Positions 1 to 11,964 of a stretch of 64,000 nt of DNA are shown piece after piece. The stretch covers positions 76,558,187-76,622,186 of the forward strand of contig CM071570.1 in the NCBI GenBank assembly GCA_036426205.1. The letters are read 5' to 3'. The position numbers and the translations under genes were made by a program. The notes beneath the pieces were generated by a model that was not told where the DNA came from, ran no database searches, and saw nothing but the letters and a program-made list of their open reading frames with translations. This DNA is from Ascaphus truei. Lineage: Eukaryota > Chordata > Amphibia > Anura > Ascaphidae. Positions within the stretch are counted from its first letter, which is position 1. The number at the start of each line of letters is the position of its first letter.

Positions 1-430
1 TATGCACCCAGGCACACTAAAGGGCTATTTGACCCAGTGAGAGAAAATGGCACTTCTGATTTTTTTTTGCATTTAGGAAAATTATTTTACGCATTTAATG
101 CCAATGATTATTAAATCAAAAACGATGAGCGATGTATGACACTGCACTGGGGGATTTGTTATTATGTACACATCATACAGTATACATTATTGTAGAAGTG
201 GTTTATGCAGTTCCACCCGTACAAAAGATTATAATAGCAAGCAAAGCTTCTTGATTGCAACAGAAATCCCCTAATCCAATACACGATGCAAAAAATAATT
301 CAGGTATAACATTCTCCCTTTGTGAAAGGGGGAAAGAAAATTATTGGTATGAATAAGGTACAAAGGGTTAACATTATGAAACAAACCATACATGACATTT
401 AGAGAGAGGTGGATTCAACAGAAATCATGG

Positions 431-547
431 GGCTTAATCACTATGGTCCATTGCAGGCTAACGCACATAATCCGGTGTTAACTGCTATTGACGTGAACTG
501 GCTTGAGCGGATCTGTTAGCCCACAATGGACTTTAGTGAATTTCCCC
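431..547. mobile_element. Palindromic MITE, Harbinger-like ends
   Basis: The arm at 437-462 is the inverted complement of 515-540 with about 22 of 26 bases matching. The outer ends read GGGGCTTAATCACT and AGTGAATTTCCCC. The TTCACTAA-type end resembles the terminus at 40455-40478. Short length, paired arms and no coding capacity fit a MITE. The family is inferred. Confidence 0.55.
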
Positions 548-1815
548 CTATGTGTGATTAATGACATACAAAGAGAAGCAGATGTGCTGTTATGTGCTTG
601 TTCAATGAGAGTGAAGAAAGTAGGAACGTAAAAAATAAAAGATCTGTGTCGCTGCTACCTCCATCACAATGACCATCTTGAGTGGTTGTTTGTCAATAAA
701 GGAAGATGGTGCTGGTTATAGGAAAATGAGTGGGACTTTGATAGCTATATACCCATCCTCAATCTGAAGGGGGTTTCAGGATTATTCCCAGCAATTACTC
801 CAGAAGTATCTTGTACCTTCCAGTTGTTTAGATACCAGTTTATTCAATAACCAAAAGGGGGTCACGTTTTTGGCATAAGTACTTAGATCTGTATACTATG
901 CATTGTCAAAAATATTTAGCACAAGGTTAACTAGCCTTAACATTGTGGTGTATTTTTTTTCTTGTAACAAAATGACCGTTTTGTTAGTGTGCACAAATAG
1001 GTATTCAGTGTTACCTAACTTTATTCCCTGGAAAATGTCTATATTTTATGGAGGTATGAACTGTATGTTCAGCATGCAACACTGTAGATGAAGTCTCACA
1101 GTCAGTGAGCAATTGATAAAAGCAGCAAAAGGCTATGCTCTAACATACCGTATGCCATAATTCATTCATGGTGGAGTAAAAGTCTGATAGAGAAGCAAAC
1201 TAAGAATTACCATGGAGACACAGAACAAGTACTGTAGAAGTGATGGGCAAAGCACTCAAATCTTTACAATAAGATTTCATGTTGTACAGTCTCAAACCTT
1301 TTGCAAATCTAAAAACACTGGATATGATAGGTGTTCAGATCTTCCTTCCAAGTATACTCCATGACAAGAATGGTAAATGGACAGCTGTGCATGAAATGGT
1401 ATCGAAATGGTATCATCGTAAACTTTTGAAAGTACAGGTGAGTCACTTAATGATGTTCTGTATTGTAAGGTCTTTCAAAATTATTAAAAAAAAACTATTT
1501 TTAGAAAAAAAACGCATGCATAGCAAAATCATGCAAACTATGAGAAGTGGAGTGGCTCAGTGAGTAAAGACTGACTCCGCTAACAACTACACTGTTAGTA
1601 TATCGATAAATGCAGTAGCGGGAATTGTAATAGCACATAGACGTGATAACTAATACAATGTACATGTGCATTAGAACAAAATCTAACGCGTTCCAATGAA
1701 CGCACTACCACTGTGTAATGTATGGGGGTTACCTAAATGTAACGGCCATGTGTATGCAAAAATTAAACTAATTACACAGCACATAGGTTTGTGCCATTTT
1801 TGCCTAATGTTACAG
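548..1815. other. AT-rich non-coding stretch
   Basis: No recognisable protein homology. It lies upstream of Myb-like gene A and could hold the 5' part of that element, but no exon could be assigned. Open frames are short and unremarkable. Confidence 0.5.
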
Positions 1816-3610
1816 GTGTTAACACGGCTGAGGAGGCTTCCACCTCTGCTGCTGCTAAAGCCTCTAAGCTTAGGAGCATCACATTTACAAATGCAAAATT
1901 AGACATGCTAATTAATGGGGTTGTGGATAACCACCCCAAAACTTTAGGAGAACTCTGCTCTTAAACAAGCACTACAGAGAAAACAAGAATGTTTTATTCT
2001 ATTTCAGTTGCTATTAATGGACAAGCTAATACTGTGAGTACTGTTGACAAGAGCAAAACAAGATGGAGTGACAGTAAGTGAATAGTTAATGAAGAAGCTT
2101 GGTGACCATTCTACAGAGTCCAGATGCATAGGAGGGGGACCACCACCAGAGCTGACTTTGTCCTCCTATAAATGGAGAATGATGGAGGTGATAACCGCTC
2201 AGGTTCTTGGGCTTCCAACATTGGTGGACACCGGAGATCTTCCTGATGCGCAACCTGGTAAGTTCAAACACACAACTTATATAATACAGTCTAATGCAAT
2301 ATAATGTTGAAATGTTATATTAATGCCAACCATTGTGTTACATACATATGATTACAGTATCAATAACATGTCAGTCACATAACCATGTGGTGGGTGTCAG
2401 GACGTGCCATTGAGACCACCCACCTTCGGCACTAGCGCATCCAATGATACTAACATTGTCTCAACTAAGATGGCCAAGATCGCAGGTTGTCTCGCCAGGA
2501 AACCAGGAAGAGGCCTCATTTCACCCTAAACCAATATGGAGACTGATATTGGCTACATCAATACTCAGCCAACGTAAAGCATCCATTTACAACCAGACAG
2601 TGCCAGAGCAAGATGTCTTTCCCTTGGCTTGGTGTTTCAACTATAGTATTCTTGCTTGTGTTTCTAACCATGAATCGCCCTGCACTTTGCCTTATATGCC
2701 GCTTGCACTGCCTCTTTGCCTGAATATGGATTCTGCCTTGCCTTCTAGCTACTTTGACCTTGGGCCGTGACCTCGACTACGCCTCTGCACCCTGCCTCAA
2801 CCTTGGCCTGTAACCCATACTACACCTTTGAACCCTGCCAAAACCTTGGCCTGTGACCGGAATTTGCCTGCTCTATAAGGACTCAGTCCAGAGGCCTGTG
2901 TTCAGTCACCACATCCTGAATCAGCCCTGTGGGTCGGCTTCCTGGTCTGAGACGATCACTGTCAAAGTGGGCAGTTCTCACAGTAACATATATGTATATG
3001 CTTATCTTCAAGGTCTCATAATCTTCAAGTGTAGTACAGGCCAAGACTTATACATTACAGACATGTAAAAAAAAGTAATCAGTAATCAATGTTATCTCCA
3101 TAGTAATGTTAATTAGTGCCTTTTATGTGACATTAATAAAGTGTTATATCATTGTTAATATTAGCAAATGTAAACTCGTGTATATATATATTACTCATCC
3201 TATTAATGTAATATAACATTTATGTTTATTCACACACACAACCCCTACTAATTTTATTACATATACCCCCGAAAAAATTATTATTAGTATTATTATTATT
3301 ACTGTATTTGACCATATTTCTTTTACTTGTCTCAGGGACCATCGCAAAGACAAGAAACTGCTGCATTAGAAAGCTCTATGGAGGTCTCCTATAAGGAAGA
3401 GCTGAAAGTGGAGGACACTAATCTAGAAACTGACTGAAGTACCTCCAGAGGAGTATGCTTCTCCAGTTCCAACTTCTTCATCAGCTCCTGCATCAGCTCC
3501 AGTTCCAACAGGACACCGTTCAAGAGAGGAAGATGATGGGGCTATTCTGAGTTATCAGCACCAGTTGCTGAAAATTCAGCGTTCTAACTATCGTGTCTTG
3601 TATTTAGTTT
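1816..3610 (+). pseudogene. Harbinger-associated Myb/SANT-like protein gene A, decayed, three exons
   Basis: Partner proteins of PIF/Harbinger transposases bind DNA through a Myb/SANT-like domain. Three exon-like pieces are visible. Exon 1 (about 1816-2070) follows a TTACAG acceptor and contains SITFTNAKLDMLINGVVDNH and then TRWSDSK just before a GTAAGT donor; the middle needs a frameshift after a TAA. Exon 2 (about 2117-2257) carries IGGGPPPELTLSSY, MEVITAQVLGLPTLVD and DLPDAQPG before GTAAGT. Exon 3 (from 3336, after CTCAG) starts GPSQRQETAA. After a frame change it carries the Ser/Pro/Ala-rich SREEDDGAILSYQHQLLKIQ tail typical of these proteins. Predicted vertebrate relatives are often named 'myb-related transcription factor, partner of profilin-like'. 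Frame breaks make it a pseudogene, or sequencing error has broken it. A 588-bp LTR-like unit lies in intron 2. Confidence 0.75.
2395..2982 (+). mobile_element. LTR-like unit (probable solo LTR) in intron of Myb-like gene A
   Basis: Begins TGTCAGGACGTGCC and ends GGGCAGTTCTCACA, giving the TG...CA ends of an LTR with loosely inverted termini. Internally it has repeated CTTGGCCTGTGACC-type blocks and a TATA-like CTATAAGG at about 2874 near the 3' third, as expected for an LTR promoter. No convincing target-site duplication was found, so the ends are provisional. Confidence 0.5.
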
Positions 3611-4921
3611 GCTGATAACGCAGAACAACTGCCATCATAGAGTTCTTTGTCAGATCCTGTGGCAAAGTAATACGAATGAAATGAATAGCATGGCTCTACT
3701 GACCGGTGCAGTGAATGGCCTAACATAGGCTGTGCAGTAAGCCACGGAGAGCAAGCAAAAGCTATTTCACTGTATCTGGGGTTTCAGTTCACACATCCAC
3801 TGCTCTTCCTCCTTCTCCACCTAGTGCACCAGTGGCCCAACCTCCATGAAAGCATGGGAGACTATTACTAAGGGGTCCTAGTCAGCCTGTCACTTTCTCT
3901 GCCAAAAAGAGGAAAAGATCATTTATTTTTATTTTCCCTGCAAATGTCAATCTGACAATTTGTTTCCTATATACAGTATGTTCATTTTTCCCACAGTGCA
4001 AGTACTGTCTGAGTTATTACATGTTTAGTTCACAATTGCTGTTTCTTTGTATGTATTCTTAAATTGCTTACGTATATACAGATGCTTTTGAGCTGACATA
4101 ACAATTTAAGAGAGAGGGCCATGTGCCAGACCAAAGGGATATTCTGTGGTACCACCAAGTTTTGGTGTGACCAATTTATCACAATGTTATTTCTGTGCAC
4201 AAACATTACCGGAGTTAAGTGCATCTGCGATGTTGGTATAATGGATCACTAGCATATTATTTGCATATGGCTCAGTGTAAGGTCCGTAGAAATGTATCCA
4301 CATGTTATTTGACTGAGTAATTCTAGGTCAACGTTACGCTATTCTCTTTAGTGGAAAGGCATTGGGATTAACGCAACGTTAATTTAGGTCCTATATTTGC
4401 ATCTCTTACATCAGACACTGATCTCTTGAGCAAAGAGGTTAATACCACTCAGGCAAGTGAGAAAGGAAAACTGCATCATTTAAATCCATCATTTTAATGT
4501 CACAGTATATTTCCACATAGCATCACATAGTTAATTCACATAATGTTCTTACATAAGCCACATATTATTATATTATTATTATTACCATTTTATTTAATTA
4601 TGTCTCTAAGTCATGTCTATATACACATATACAAAATATTATATGGTTGGTTGTCACTGGCGCCTAAAACATATACCAGGATATACTGTTTATATATATT
4701 GCACATCTTAAGCCTTAATGTGTACTATAGGCATTTTTTATAACATATGTTGTATGTTATTGTTATTGTATTTGTCATATCTGTCTTTGTCCCTCATGGA
4801 AGCTGATTTGTCAAATTAGTTATGACACTATCATTGCTCATGTCCGGAACTTCAGTCAGGTGTACTGAACATTTTAATTATGGATGCCTATATATATGGA
4901 CACACCGAGATACTTTCTATA
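3611..4921. other. AT-rich non-coding stretch with short TAA/TTA runs
   Basis: No coding homology seen. It includes a short (TTA)n-like run near 4560-4590. A (TTA)n-like run at 3278-3302 precedes exon 3 of gene A. It probably contains the 3' part of the Harbinger-type element, but no terminus was recognised. Confidence 0.4.
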
Positions 4922-4965
4922 CACCCCTGAGGAAGAAAGCAGTCGCTTTTGAAACGCGTAGGGTG
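4922..4965 (+). ncRNA. Hammerhead-ribozyme-like motif 1
   Basis: Read as RNA this gives a type I hammerhead layout. Stem I is CACCC (4922-4926) with GGGUG (4961-4965). The core CUGAGGA is 4927-4933, followed by one extra A. Stem II is GAAAGC (4935-4940) with GCUUUU (4945-4950) around loop AGUC. Core GAAA is 4951-4954. A 2-bp stem III AC/GU has loop GC. The cleavage triplet GUA is 4958-4960. Minimal hammerheads with a tiny stem III are known from Penelope-like element terminal repeats. The extra A after the core is unlike the textbook motif and may reduce or abolish activity. Confidence 0.6.
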
Positions 4966-5330
4966 GTCCCGCTGACTTTGTCATTGTTGCCCCTCACAAG
5001 CACTTGGCCGTTTTCACGGCGAATCTGCAGTTGCAGTTGGCGAATCTGAAGTTCTTTGCAAGCCTCCATCAGACCTCGCGAGACCAGGTGTGGCGCTCCG
5101 CCCGGACAGAAACTGCGGGAGATCGGGACGCGACCTGTGTCGGAGAGAGGGGCCAGGAACCACTGTGCCAAAGACGAGAGGGGAGACTCTCAGATATCTC
5201 CACCGCCTACTACCACTTTCCATCTGGTAAGTGGGCAGTCTATCTGTACCAGAGGAGGTTCCAGTGGGATCATATCCATAGGATAATTTATCTCATGAGT
5301 GTTACACATTGTGTTGTTTATTAAATGTTA
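4966..5330 (+). mobile_element. Non-autonomous element body downstream of hammerhead-like motif 1
   Basis: Moderately GC-rich segment following the hammerhead-like motif and ending in AT-rich sequence near 5330. Its arrangement resembles the hammerhead-bearing segments at 20885-21480 and 24450-25190. It has no coding homology. I infer a Penelope-derived terminal repeat or a small retroelement mobilised by one. The 3' boundary is uncertain. Confidence 0.35.
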
Positions 5331-5675
5331 TTATTAATTCAGTTCACCTGTTATTCGTTTTAGCTTCCATGTTTCACTGTGTGTTAGCATAAGTGTGTGT
5401 TATTCATGTTATGATTTTACAGTATTATGCTATGTATTCTATTTGTTTTCATTTCATGTATATGAATTTTCCACCGACTGAAGCCCGTTCCGGGAATTGA
5501 GTCATCTGCCAGTCCTGGTTGTATAATTTATTTATTTTTACATATATTTACATGTGTTAGGCGCAAGAGATATCTATCTTTCTTCTATCATTTAACACCC
5601 TACTGCTCCCCAAATCGCTCACTGTAAAGAGAGCAACATTGGTGAAACCAATACTGATGCAATAATACAAACAGG
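5331..5675. other. Non-coding AT-rich stretch
   Basis: No open frame of note and no recognised element. It contains CCCTACTGC near 5588, the inverse complement of the GCAGTAGGG in the MITE that follows. Confidence 0.4.
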
Positions 5676-5775
5676 GCAATATTTACTAAGCAGTGCTATT
5701 TGGTTCCCTTGAATGGGCAGTAGGGTGTCTTCCAGCATTTGTGTTTATGGCATAGCACTGCTGAGTAAATATATG
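5676..5775. mobile_element. Short hairpin MITE
   Basis: The arm at 5679-5699 (ATATTTACTAAGCAGTGCTAT) pairs with 5752-5772 at 20 of 21 positions around a central part of about 50 bases. Size and symmetry fit a MITE. No target duplication was assigned. An eroded copy is at about 52380-52483. Confidence 0.55.
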
Positions 5776-6399
5776 TCAGATAATGTCCATGTGTAAACTT
5801 TTCTACCTATCTGTGTTAGGTTCCAGTTTGTCAAAACAACATTATATTTTTTTCGATTTCAAGTGACAAGTTTCCATTCATTGTCATTTTATGTACCAGG
5901 GATAATTTACAACTCAGGAATCATAGTTGACAAGGACATTGTTATTGTAAACTGCTGTTCTCCGTATATTGTTTAAGTCAAGCTTGACGGTCCCAAGCAT
6001 GTTGCCTTTTAATCCTTTGATTTTTATTTTGTTCCCACCTATATCGGTCTCCTTTACCAACCCAGTACTATGTACTCTTGAGCTTTAATAAAAAATGTTT
6101 CACATCCTATAAAGTAATTATTAAAAGTACATTGGTAACCAGAGTCCTTCAAATCCAGGGCTGAAATTTTGGAAAGGCGCTAAGATATGTGATACCATCT
6201 CTACCACTTTTAACAGCTCTTTCATAATTAAAGAATTATTTTATATATTTGCAGACGTAGACTCCAGAGCCCAGTGATCTTGGCTGCCTTTTAAATGAAC
6301 TTTTAGAAGTCATCCAAGTGGCCATGTTTGAAGCCCCCCAAAAAATGCACATTTATTTAAATCAAAAAAACAAAAAAGGGTTTCACAAAGCAGTAAATC
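5776..6399. other. Non-coding stretch
   Basis: AT-rich with no recognisable protein or RNA gene. A poly(A)-signal-like AATAAAAAATG occurs near 6087 without an associated gene. Confidence 0.4.
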
Positions 6400-6720
6400 A
6401 TCAGCTTAAAGCAGCAGTCCAAGCTGCCGTTTAAAAAAAAAAATGCTTTAAAATAAAATCCACACAATAACTAATTAGCTAAGCTGCCGATCGATCCGTT
6501 CTCCTGTGATCGATCAGAGATTCGGCTCGGTGGTTCACTAAATGGCTGTCAGTGCAGCAGAAGAGAGCCAACGATACAAAGTTCTGTGAGTAAGATCATG
6601 TGACAAGGCAGTCACTAGATACAATTGGTGCACTGCTAGAGAGAGGGCAGGGCTCAAAAAGGGGTGTGCCAGAGCTTGTATCAGAGAGGAAGAGGATGTG
6701 ACTTTGTGAATGGTTGCTAT
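6400..6720. repeat. Probable dispersed repeat beginning near TTAAAGCAGCAGTCC
   Basis: Starts with TTAAAGCAGCAGTCCAAG near 6415, contains a short A-run and GATCGATC inverted bits at 6490-6520. The composition resembles dispersed DNA-transposon sequence in frog genomes. That resemblance is from memory and there is no terminal-repeat proof here. The duplicate is at about 53118-53420. Confidence 0.35.
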
Positions 6721-7493
6721 AGAAACAACAAATGCTTGTTACATTATAATACATGAAACATTTAATTCAGGAGTTGTTTTAAAAAAGAATGTTATTTGCT
6801 CATAGTACTTAATTGATTTTTTTTTTAATACACATATAGGATATTGCTTAGTCCAACTTAAAAGGGTACAGAAACAGTTTTTTAAATTCCCATTTTTTCC
6901 TTGCTTAATGTGGTACGATTTACTTTTAGCATCCTCTGTCTCAGCTTTGCTATCCTGATGTTGGCCCATATAATTTTGATAAACCGGATAGGGTTTTGTT
7001 ATGGTTATTGTTGGTGTTTTCCATGAGTATTTCCTATGTTTTAGAAAGTATAAACAGGCAGCAACAACCTGAAAACCCCACAGCAACATAACACGTTCTC
7101 TACCATTGTTCATTTATGTCAGGGACTTTCATATTTTTGTTTATTGAGAACCACTGCAATGTTCATAATAACTTGGATAGTCGTACTTATCTGTGTTCAA
7201 TGTGTTCAAATAGACTGGACGGGAATATGAGGATCAGCCCCCAGGAGTGATACAAAAGCCCCAAACATCAGGAGAAGGTTGTCTAAGGTGCATTTTAAAG
7301 GATTTTGGGGATCACCACTAAGGTCTTTGCGGACCAACGGTCCTGGAACACTTTTAGAGCCACAGACTTAAGTAAATACACTTTGTAAATGTAGTCCTCT
7401 TATCATAACTACAATATACTCAATACCAAAGACCCCAAACCATAGAATACATGCTTCGTTTCTTGAGAATCAGCTGGGAGCTTTCCCTTAAGG
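6721..7493. other. Non-coding stretch
   Basis: No element or gene recognised. The longest frame (124 codons, minus strand, 6739-7113) shows no motif and is disrupted in the duplicate copy. Confidence 0.4.
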
Positions 7494-7689
7494 CAGGAGT
7501 GGCCAACTCCAGTCCTCAAGGGCCACCAACAGGTCAGGTATTCAGGATATGCCCGCTTCAGCACTGTTGGCTCAATCAATGGTTCGGTCGAAGACTGCAC
7601 AGAGATATCCTGAAGACTGAAGCAGGGATATCCTGAAAACCTGGCCTGTTGGTGGCCCTTGAGGACTGGAGTTGCCCCCCGGGCCCCTG
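7494..7689. mobile_element. hAT-type MITE with long terminal inverted repeats
   Basis: Starts CAGGAGTGGCCAACTCCAGT and ends with the inverse, through GGACTGGAGTTG to CCCCTG. The inverted arms extend about 60 bases on each side through AGGGCCACCAACAGGTCAGG and TTCAGGATAT. CAG-type ends with flanks CCTTAAGG and ATCTAAGG (5 of 8 matching) fit a hAT element with a decayed 8-bp target duplication. Confidence 0.75.
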
Positions 7690-8979
7690 ATCTAAGGATT
7701 ATATGCAGAACATCTTGCAGAGTTCCAGTGATCAGGGAGACATTATTGAGCAGCTTTTAGAAAATTACTGTTTCGGTCATCTTTAACTGGCCCCTCTGAA
7801 ATCATAGGGGTTAATGGCCCCTCCATGAAAAGGTAACATCGTTATTGTTCCACAACTGAAAACTGTGGTAATGGGTTTACAAAGGAATTAATAATGCAAA
7901 GTTGTGTTATGCAGGCTGTCCGCCAGCGTCTAAACTTTGCACTTATCCTTCCAAAGGTCTTTAGGAAAAACAACATTTTCCCACTCGTTCAGTACGCAGA
8001 ATGTCCGGAGGAGCATATACCATGCTGGAATCTCCTAAAAGAAAGAGAATTGGCTTCAGCCTCGCGGGTTATTAGTTAGGCTGGCTTAAAGCTCATTAAG
8101 GCTAATTGATATGACTGTACGAGCTATGTCTGTGGGACTGCCTGCCTGGAAACTTTTGGGCACAAGACAGAGTTGGGTAGAAGGTCTCCAACTGTGAACA
8201 GCCACAAAGTAGCAGAAAGACTGTCCACTCTGATTATCCCCCACAAAAGCGCTAATATTTTATTGCAGAATGCTTGTCTGATTACCTTAGCTTATTATGT
8301 TTTGATCTACCCTCCAAAATGTGCTAATTAAACAGAAATCATCAAGTCAATTAGAGAGAAGCTCTCTCCAAAACGAAATAAAACCTCAGATAAGGGAAAT
8401 ATGTCGACGTGAAAACCACGGCCAACTGCAATGGTTTCACCAGATTAATTAGAATGATTATTTTAGCACTGGCACAATCTTATAAACAGCATTGCAAAGG
8501 CAACAGATTCACTTTCTGCAGGCAAATCAAAACAGCATTTTACGGTTCAATCTTATTTAGCCACATATACAGGTAGATCAGTGGCACTAAAGTTATATTG
8601 CTTATTTTAAGATTAGTTTTACAGCGTATGTTCAAAAGCAGCACAACAATAAATACCACAGAATATTGCAATATTTATTACATCTGTTGTGGTGCTCCAT
8701 AGGGGCTCATACCGTATCTACCTGAGGAAAAATGCGGTAGTAATAAATATTTCCTGTAAATCTTTTTCTGAAAAAGGACGTGAATATGATTTACTTGCCC
8801 AGATCTAACTATTTCTTTAAATGAAGCTCTCGCGCACCCTGCCTGTGGCAGCACTGCATGCCAGTAGTACCTAGTGTTGACTCAAGAGCAGGGTTTTTAA
8901 TTTGTAGTGGCCCCACAATGGTTCCGAAAGTCAATCCAATTCTCCAGACAACAGACAGGGTAACATCCCCATCATTTAC
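7690..8979. other. Non-coding stretch
   Basis: No coding homology or element ends recognised. AT-rich. Confidence 0.4.
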
Positions 8980-9380
8980 AAGGAGATGCAGGAGGAAGGC
9001 TTAGGCTGCGGCCCCGCTGCCTGCGCTGCACGCGAGCCTGCGAGGCTGGCGGCGCGTGCAGTCGAATTCCCCGGTCTGCAGAGAGCTGCAGGGGGAAAGA
9101 CAGGAGGGGAGTGACGGGAGAGTGATGGGGGCGTGGCCGTGACATCATGCGGCAGGTTCGCCCTCATTGGCTGAACCGCCGGGGGGCATGGCCTAGCGCT
9201 CTGTTGCGACTCCTGATCTTAATTTTCTTGAGAGCAGGAGTTTCTGTCGGCGCAGCTCGGCGGCCCCCCCCCCCCCCCCGAACCGGGTCCGGCCCCATTG
9301 TGGGGCGGCTCTTTTCCATGCAGCGTCCACCATAGCGGGCACCGCAGTAGTCAGCGGGGACCTGGCCTTAGCACTACCTG
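8980..9380. repeat. GC-rich, CpG-rich repeat segment with a 16-C run
   Basis: A sharp GC-rich island in AT-rich surroundings, with many CpGs, CTCATTGGCTGAACCGC (containing an inverted CCAAT box) near 9157 and a run of 16 C at 9264-9279. Frames on both strands here are composition artefacts. It could be a CpG-rich MITE or a promoter-like island; no transcription unit is visible. The counterpart is at 55690-56095 with a shorter C run. Confidence 0.45.
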
Positions 9381-10449
9381 GCACTTTAAACGTGTTCTTT
9401 ACAACTCTTCACATTCATGTCCACGTACATACCATATATCTCTCAGTCTAAGTCCTGTTTCTTACTGTCCCCTCAGTATCTTTGTCCTTCAATAGTCAAC
9501 TGACAACTGTCATGCATACAGCATGGGCCTCGTTCTTTGGGGTATTACACATTCACCCCCTAATGCTTATCTACCTATTACCTTAATGTAATAAATCAGA
9601 TATAAAATATCTAACATATCTTTGCAATGCTATGTACAATTTGAACATATATAAACTTAATATTAAAATGATCAAAACTTTAGATTAACATCATACTAAA
9701 CAAAAGATAGAATATAATGCACGAGTGTCAGGATATTTGAAGTCACATTTAATCCTTATTTTTAGCTATCACTCAAAATATTACAAGAACCTCTGCAGGG
9801 TCTTACAAGTTAGTGAGGCACGTGTGCTATCCACTATATGGACAATGTACTGTATGTGCGGATTACTTTCCCATTTTGTGGCACTTTTAGATTCTCTACT
9901 ATACTGTTCACTATAATAATTTTGGTCATTTTGCTCGAAGCCATGTGTTGAACATCTGCGCCCTGTATACCGCGTATTTTGCTTACGGCCAGCAGAGTCC
10001 TTTCTGCTTTGACCTTGACCTCCATCTAGTTTGCTCACGTTAACGGCTTCTGCAGTTTGTGTACTGAAGTGTAGGTTTCTCTCAAAATCCATCTTCTCTT
10101 GTGTGGTGTCTGCAGATTACAGACCAGGGGGCCTGTCATAGCTCCGAAGTTGTGAGTGCCAAACGGTTTGGCATGTACAGAAGTCGCGGTATGAAATGGG
10201 TGAAAAAAATCCTATTCTCTAATGCAAATCACATCTTCGAAAGTGCGTCTTAAAAAAAATGGCAAACAAGTGGCGTGTAATCATCTTGCGAGACAACACA
10301 TCATACACAATATATTAAGCTGTCATTTAAGACAGCTTGTGTCAGTGCAGGTGGTAGTGAGGGAGAGACAGACTGAGCTAGGTGTTTGGAGGTATTTGTG
10401 ATAGTGTGCATTTGGAGCAATGTATGAGTGAGTAGTCTTCTATATTCCT
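9381..10449. other. Non-coding stretch
   Basis: AT-rich with no gene recognised. A short perfect inverted repeat AAGCTGTC/GACAGCTT with loop ATTTAA lies near 10318-10339 and may be the end of a small element. Confidence 0.4.
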
Positions 10450-10720
10450 TTCAAATGTAATAATAATAATAACTTAATTTATATAGGACTTTTCTCCCAA
10501 TGGGACTCAAAGCGTTTCGCAGTTACATAAGGGAAAAAGAAGAACAGATTTAAGTGTATAAACGAGATCAAACACAAGGAAGGATACAATACAGGGTGGG
10601 ATGGTACTGTAGTTATTAAGTGCTGGACAGGTTGTGGTTCATTGATTAAATGCCCAGGTTGATTTCCAGAGAGTGAGCCTCTCGAACTGTATGAGGCAGA
10701 CAGTTCCAAATATAGCGCAT
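10450..10720. repeat. Dispersed repeat with TTTATATAGGA...CTCCCAATGGGACTC signature
   Basis: A short (TAA)n leads into ATTTATATAGGACTTTTCTC and CCCAATGGGACTCAAAGCG, a signature that recurs in many vertebrate and invertebrate genomes as part of dispersed non-coding elements. Class not determinable from the window. The duplicate is at about 57275-57530. Confidence 0.4.
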
Positions 10721-11070
10721 CTTTTAATTCCGTTTTTTATATTCAGTCACTGTTTTGTGTGTCTGTTTGGAAGAGTGAGTGATATGGAGGGGAGGATTGA
10801 GATGGGGCGTGTGAGTGGGCATGAAAGGAGTGTGAATGAGGATAAGAGGCGTGTGCAGAGTGGAGGTGTGGGGAGGTCAGGAGGTCAGGAGGCCTAGAGG
10901 GCCACATGTAAGGGTTGAGATAGGGAAGTCCAGCAGGGGCTCCCAGGATCCGGGGCAGTAAGAGGGCTCTGGGAGGAGAACAAAAGACAGCACACCTCTG
11001 AAGCCTCAGATGTGGAGGCTCCGGCATCTGATGTGCCTCCTCCTCCATGCAGAAGGTGCCTGGAAGAGGT
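10721..11070. other. Purine-rich stretch before Myb-like gene B
   Basis: G/A-rich on the plus strand with GTCAGGAGGTCAGGAGGCC repeats near 10874. Part of it may be the 5' coding or untranslated part of gene B, but no start codon could be justified because the frame is broken. Confidence 0.4.
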
Positions 11071-11159
11071 GTGGGGTGTCCGCTTTTCTGCTGAAGAAAA
11101 TTACGTCTTGGTGGAGCAGGTGGTTAGGTGATATGATCGGCTGTTTAGTTGCTTATCAG

Positions 11160-11964
11160 GTAAGAACACCAAGCACAGAAGTACAGTGTTCTAATTAAGA
11201 ATGACATGTACTGTAAAGTACACAGAAATATAAACATTAACATGTAGCATACTGTAGGAGGAACGCGCAAAGAGGTATGCAAGGGAGACTTGTTATGGTG
11301 AAATTAAATAAGGCTTTTATTGCGCCTGTTTCCTTAACATCAGAAAACCATCAAAACAAGGGGTCAAACAAAGCTTCTATTCACTTGGGAGTATTTCTAG
11401 CGAAACCTATGCAGTGCACAACTCCCTTTAGATAAGCATGTCTCCCAGCCCCAAACATATATCTTGATATGAGCAGATATACCAAAAGTCTTATAAAAGA
11501 AAGTCTTATCTGTTTCTTGTGGTTGGAGGGAAAGTCTTCTCTGTTCCTGGGTTGCTGCCTTTTTCCTCAGGTTTTGGCAGCATTCACGGTTTAGAGGTGT
11601 TTTCCCCTGTGTCTTGCAGGCAGCGTGCTGTTTCTTCTGGCAGGCTCAAGACATCTGTCCCCATGGCCAGTCTCACAACTTGTGAGACTCAGGAACAATC
11701 TCTCTCCCTGTCTCAAAAGACAGGCTTTTCTAAGAAGCTAATCAGGCAGGTGGTGTCAGATAATGAACTACCAGCAGTTAACCACCACACTGCTGGATCA
11801 GAGGCACATTTCCTGAACAGGGATAACTCCCCTGTTACACATACATTTTCACACTCCCATTTATATGTAAGATACATACATGCTGTAACTCAGGGGTGGG
11901 CAAAAATATTTAAAACTTACGAGACATGGCACATTTTACGAACCCCAACCGCCCCTTATGAAAT
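11160..11964. other. 5' intron part of Myb-like gene B
   Basis: Contains a plus-strand frame of 218 codons from 11519 that runs into the solo LTR. It has no recognisable domain and is destroyed in copy 2, so it is not called a gene. Confidence 0.5.

Noticed and set aside
8720..8760. Possible further hammerhead-like site (CCTGAGGAAAAATGCGGTAG)
   Set aside because: It has CTGAGGA but lacks the GAAA core strand and any paired stem II.
10318..10339. AAGCTGTC/GACAGCTT hairpin as a terminator or regulatory site
   Set aside because: Bacterial-type terminators do not apply here; it is more likely part of a small repeat.
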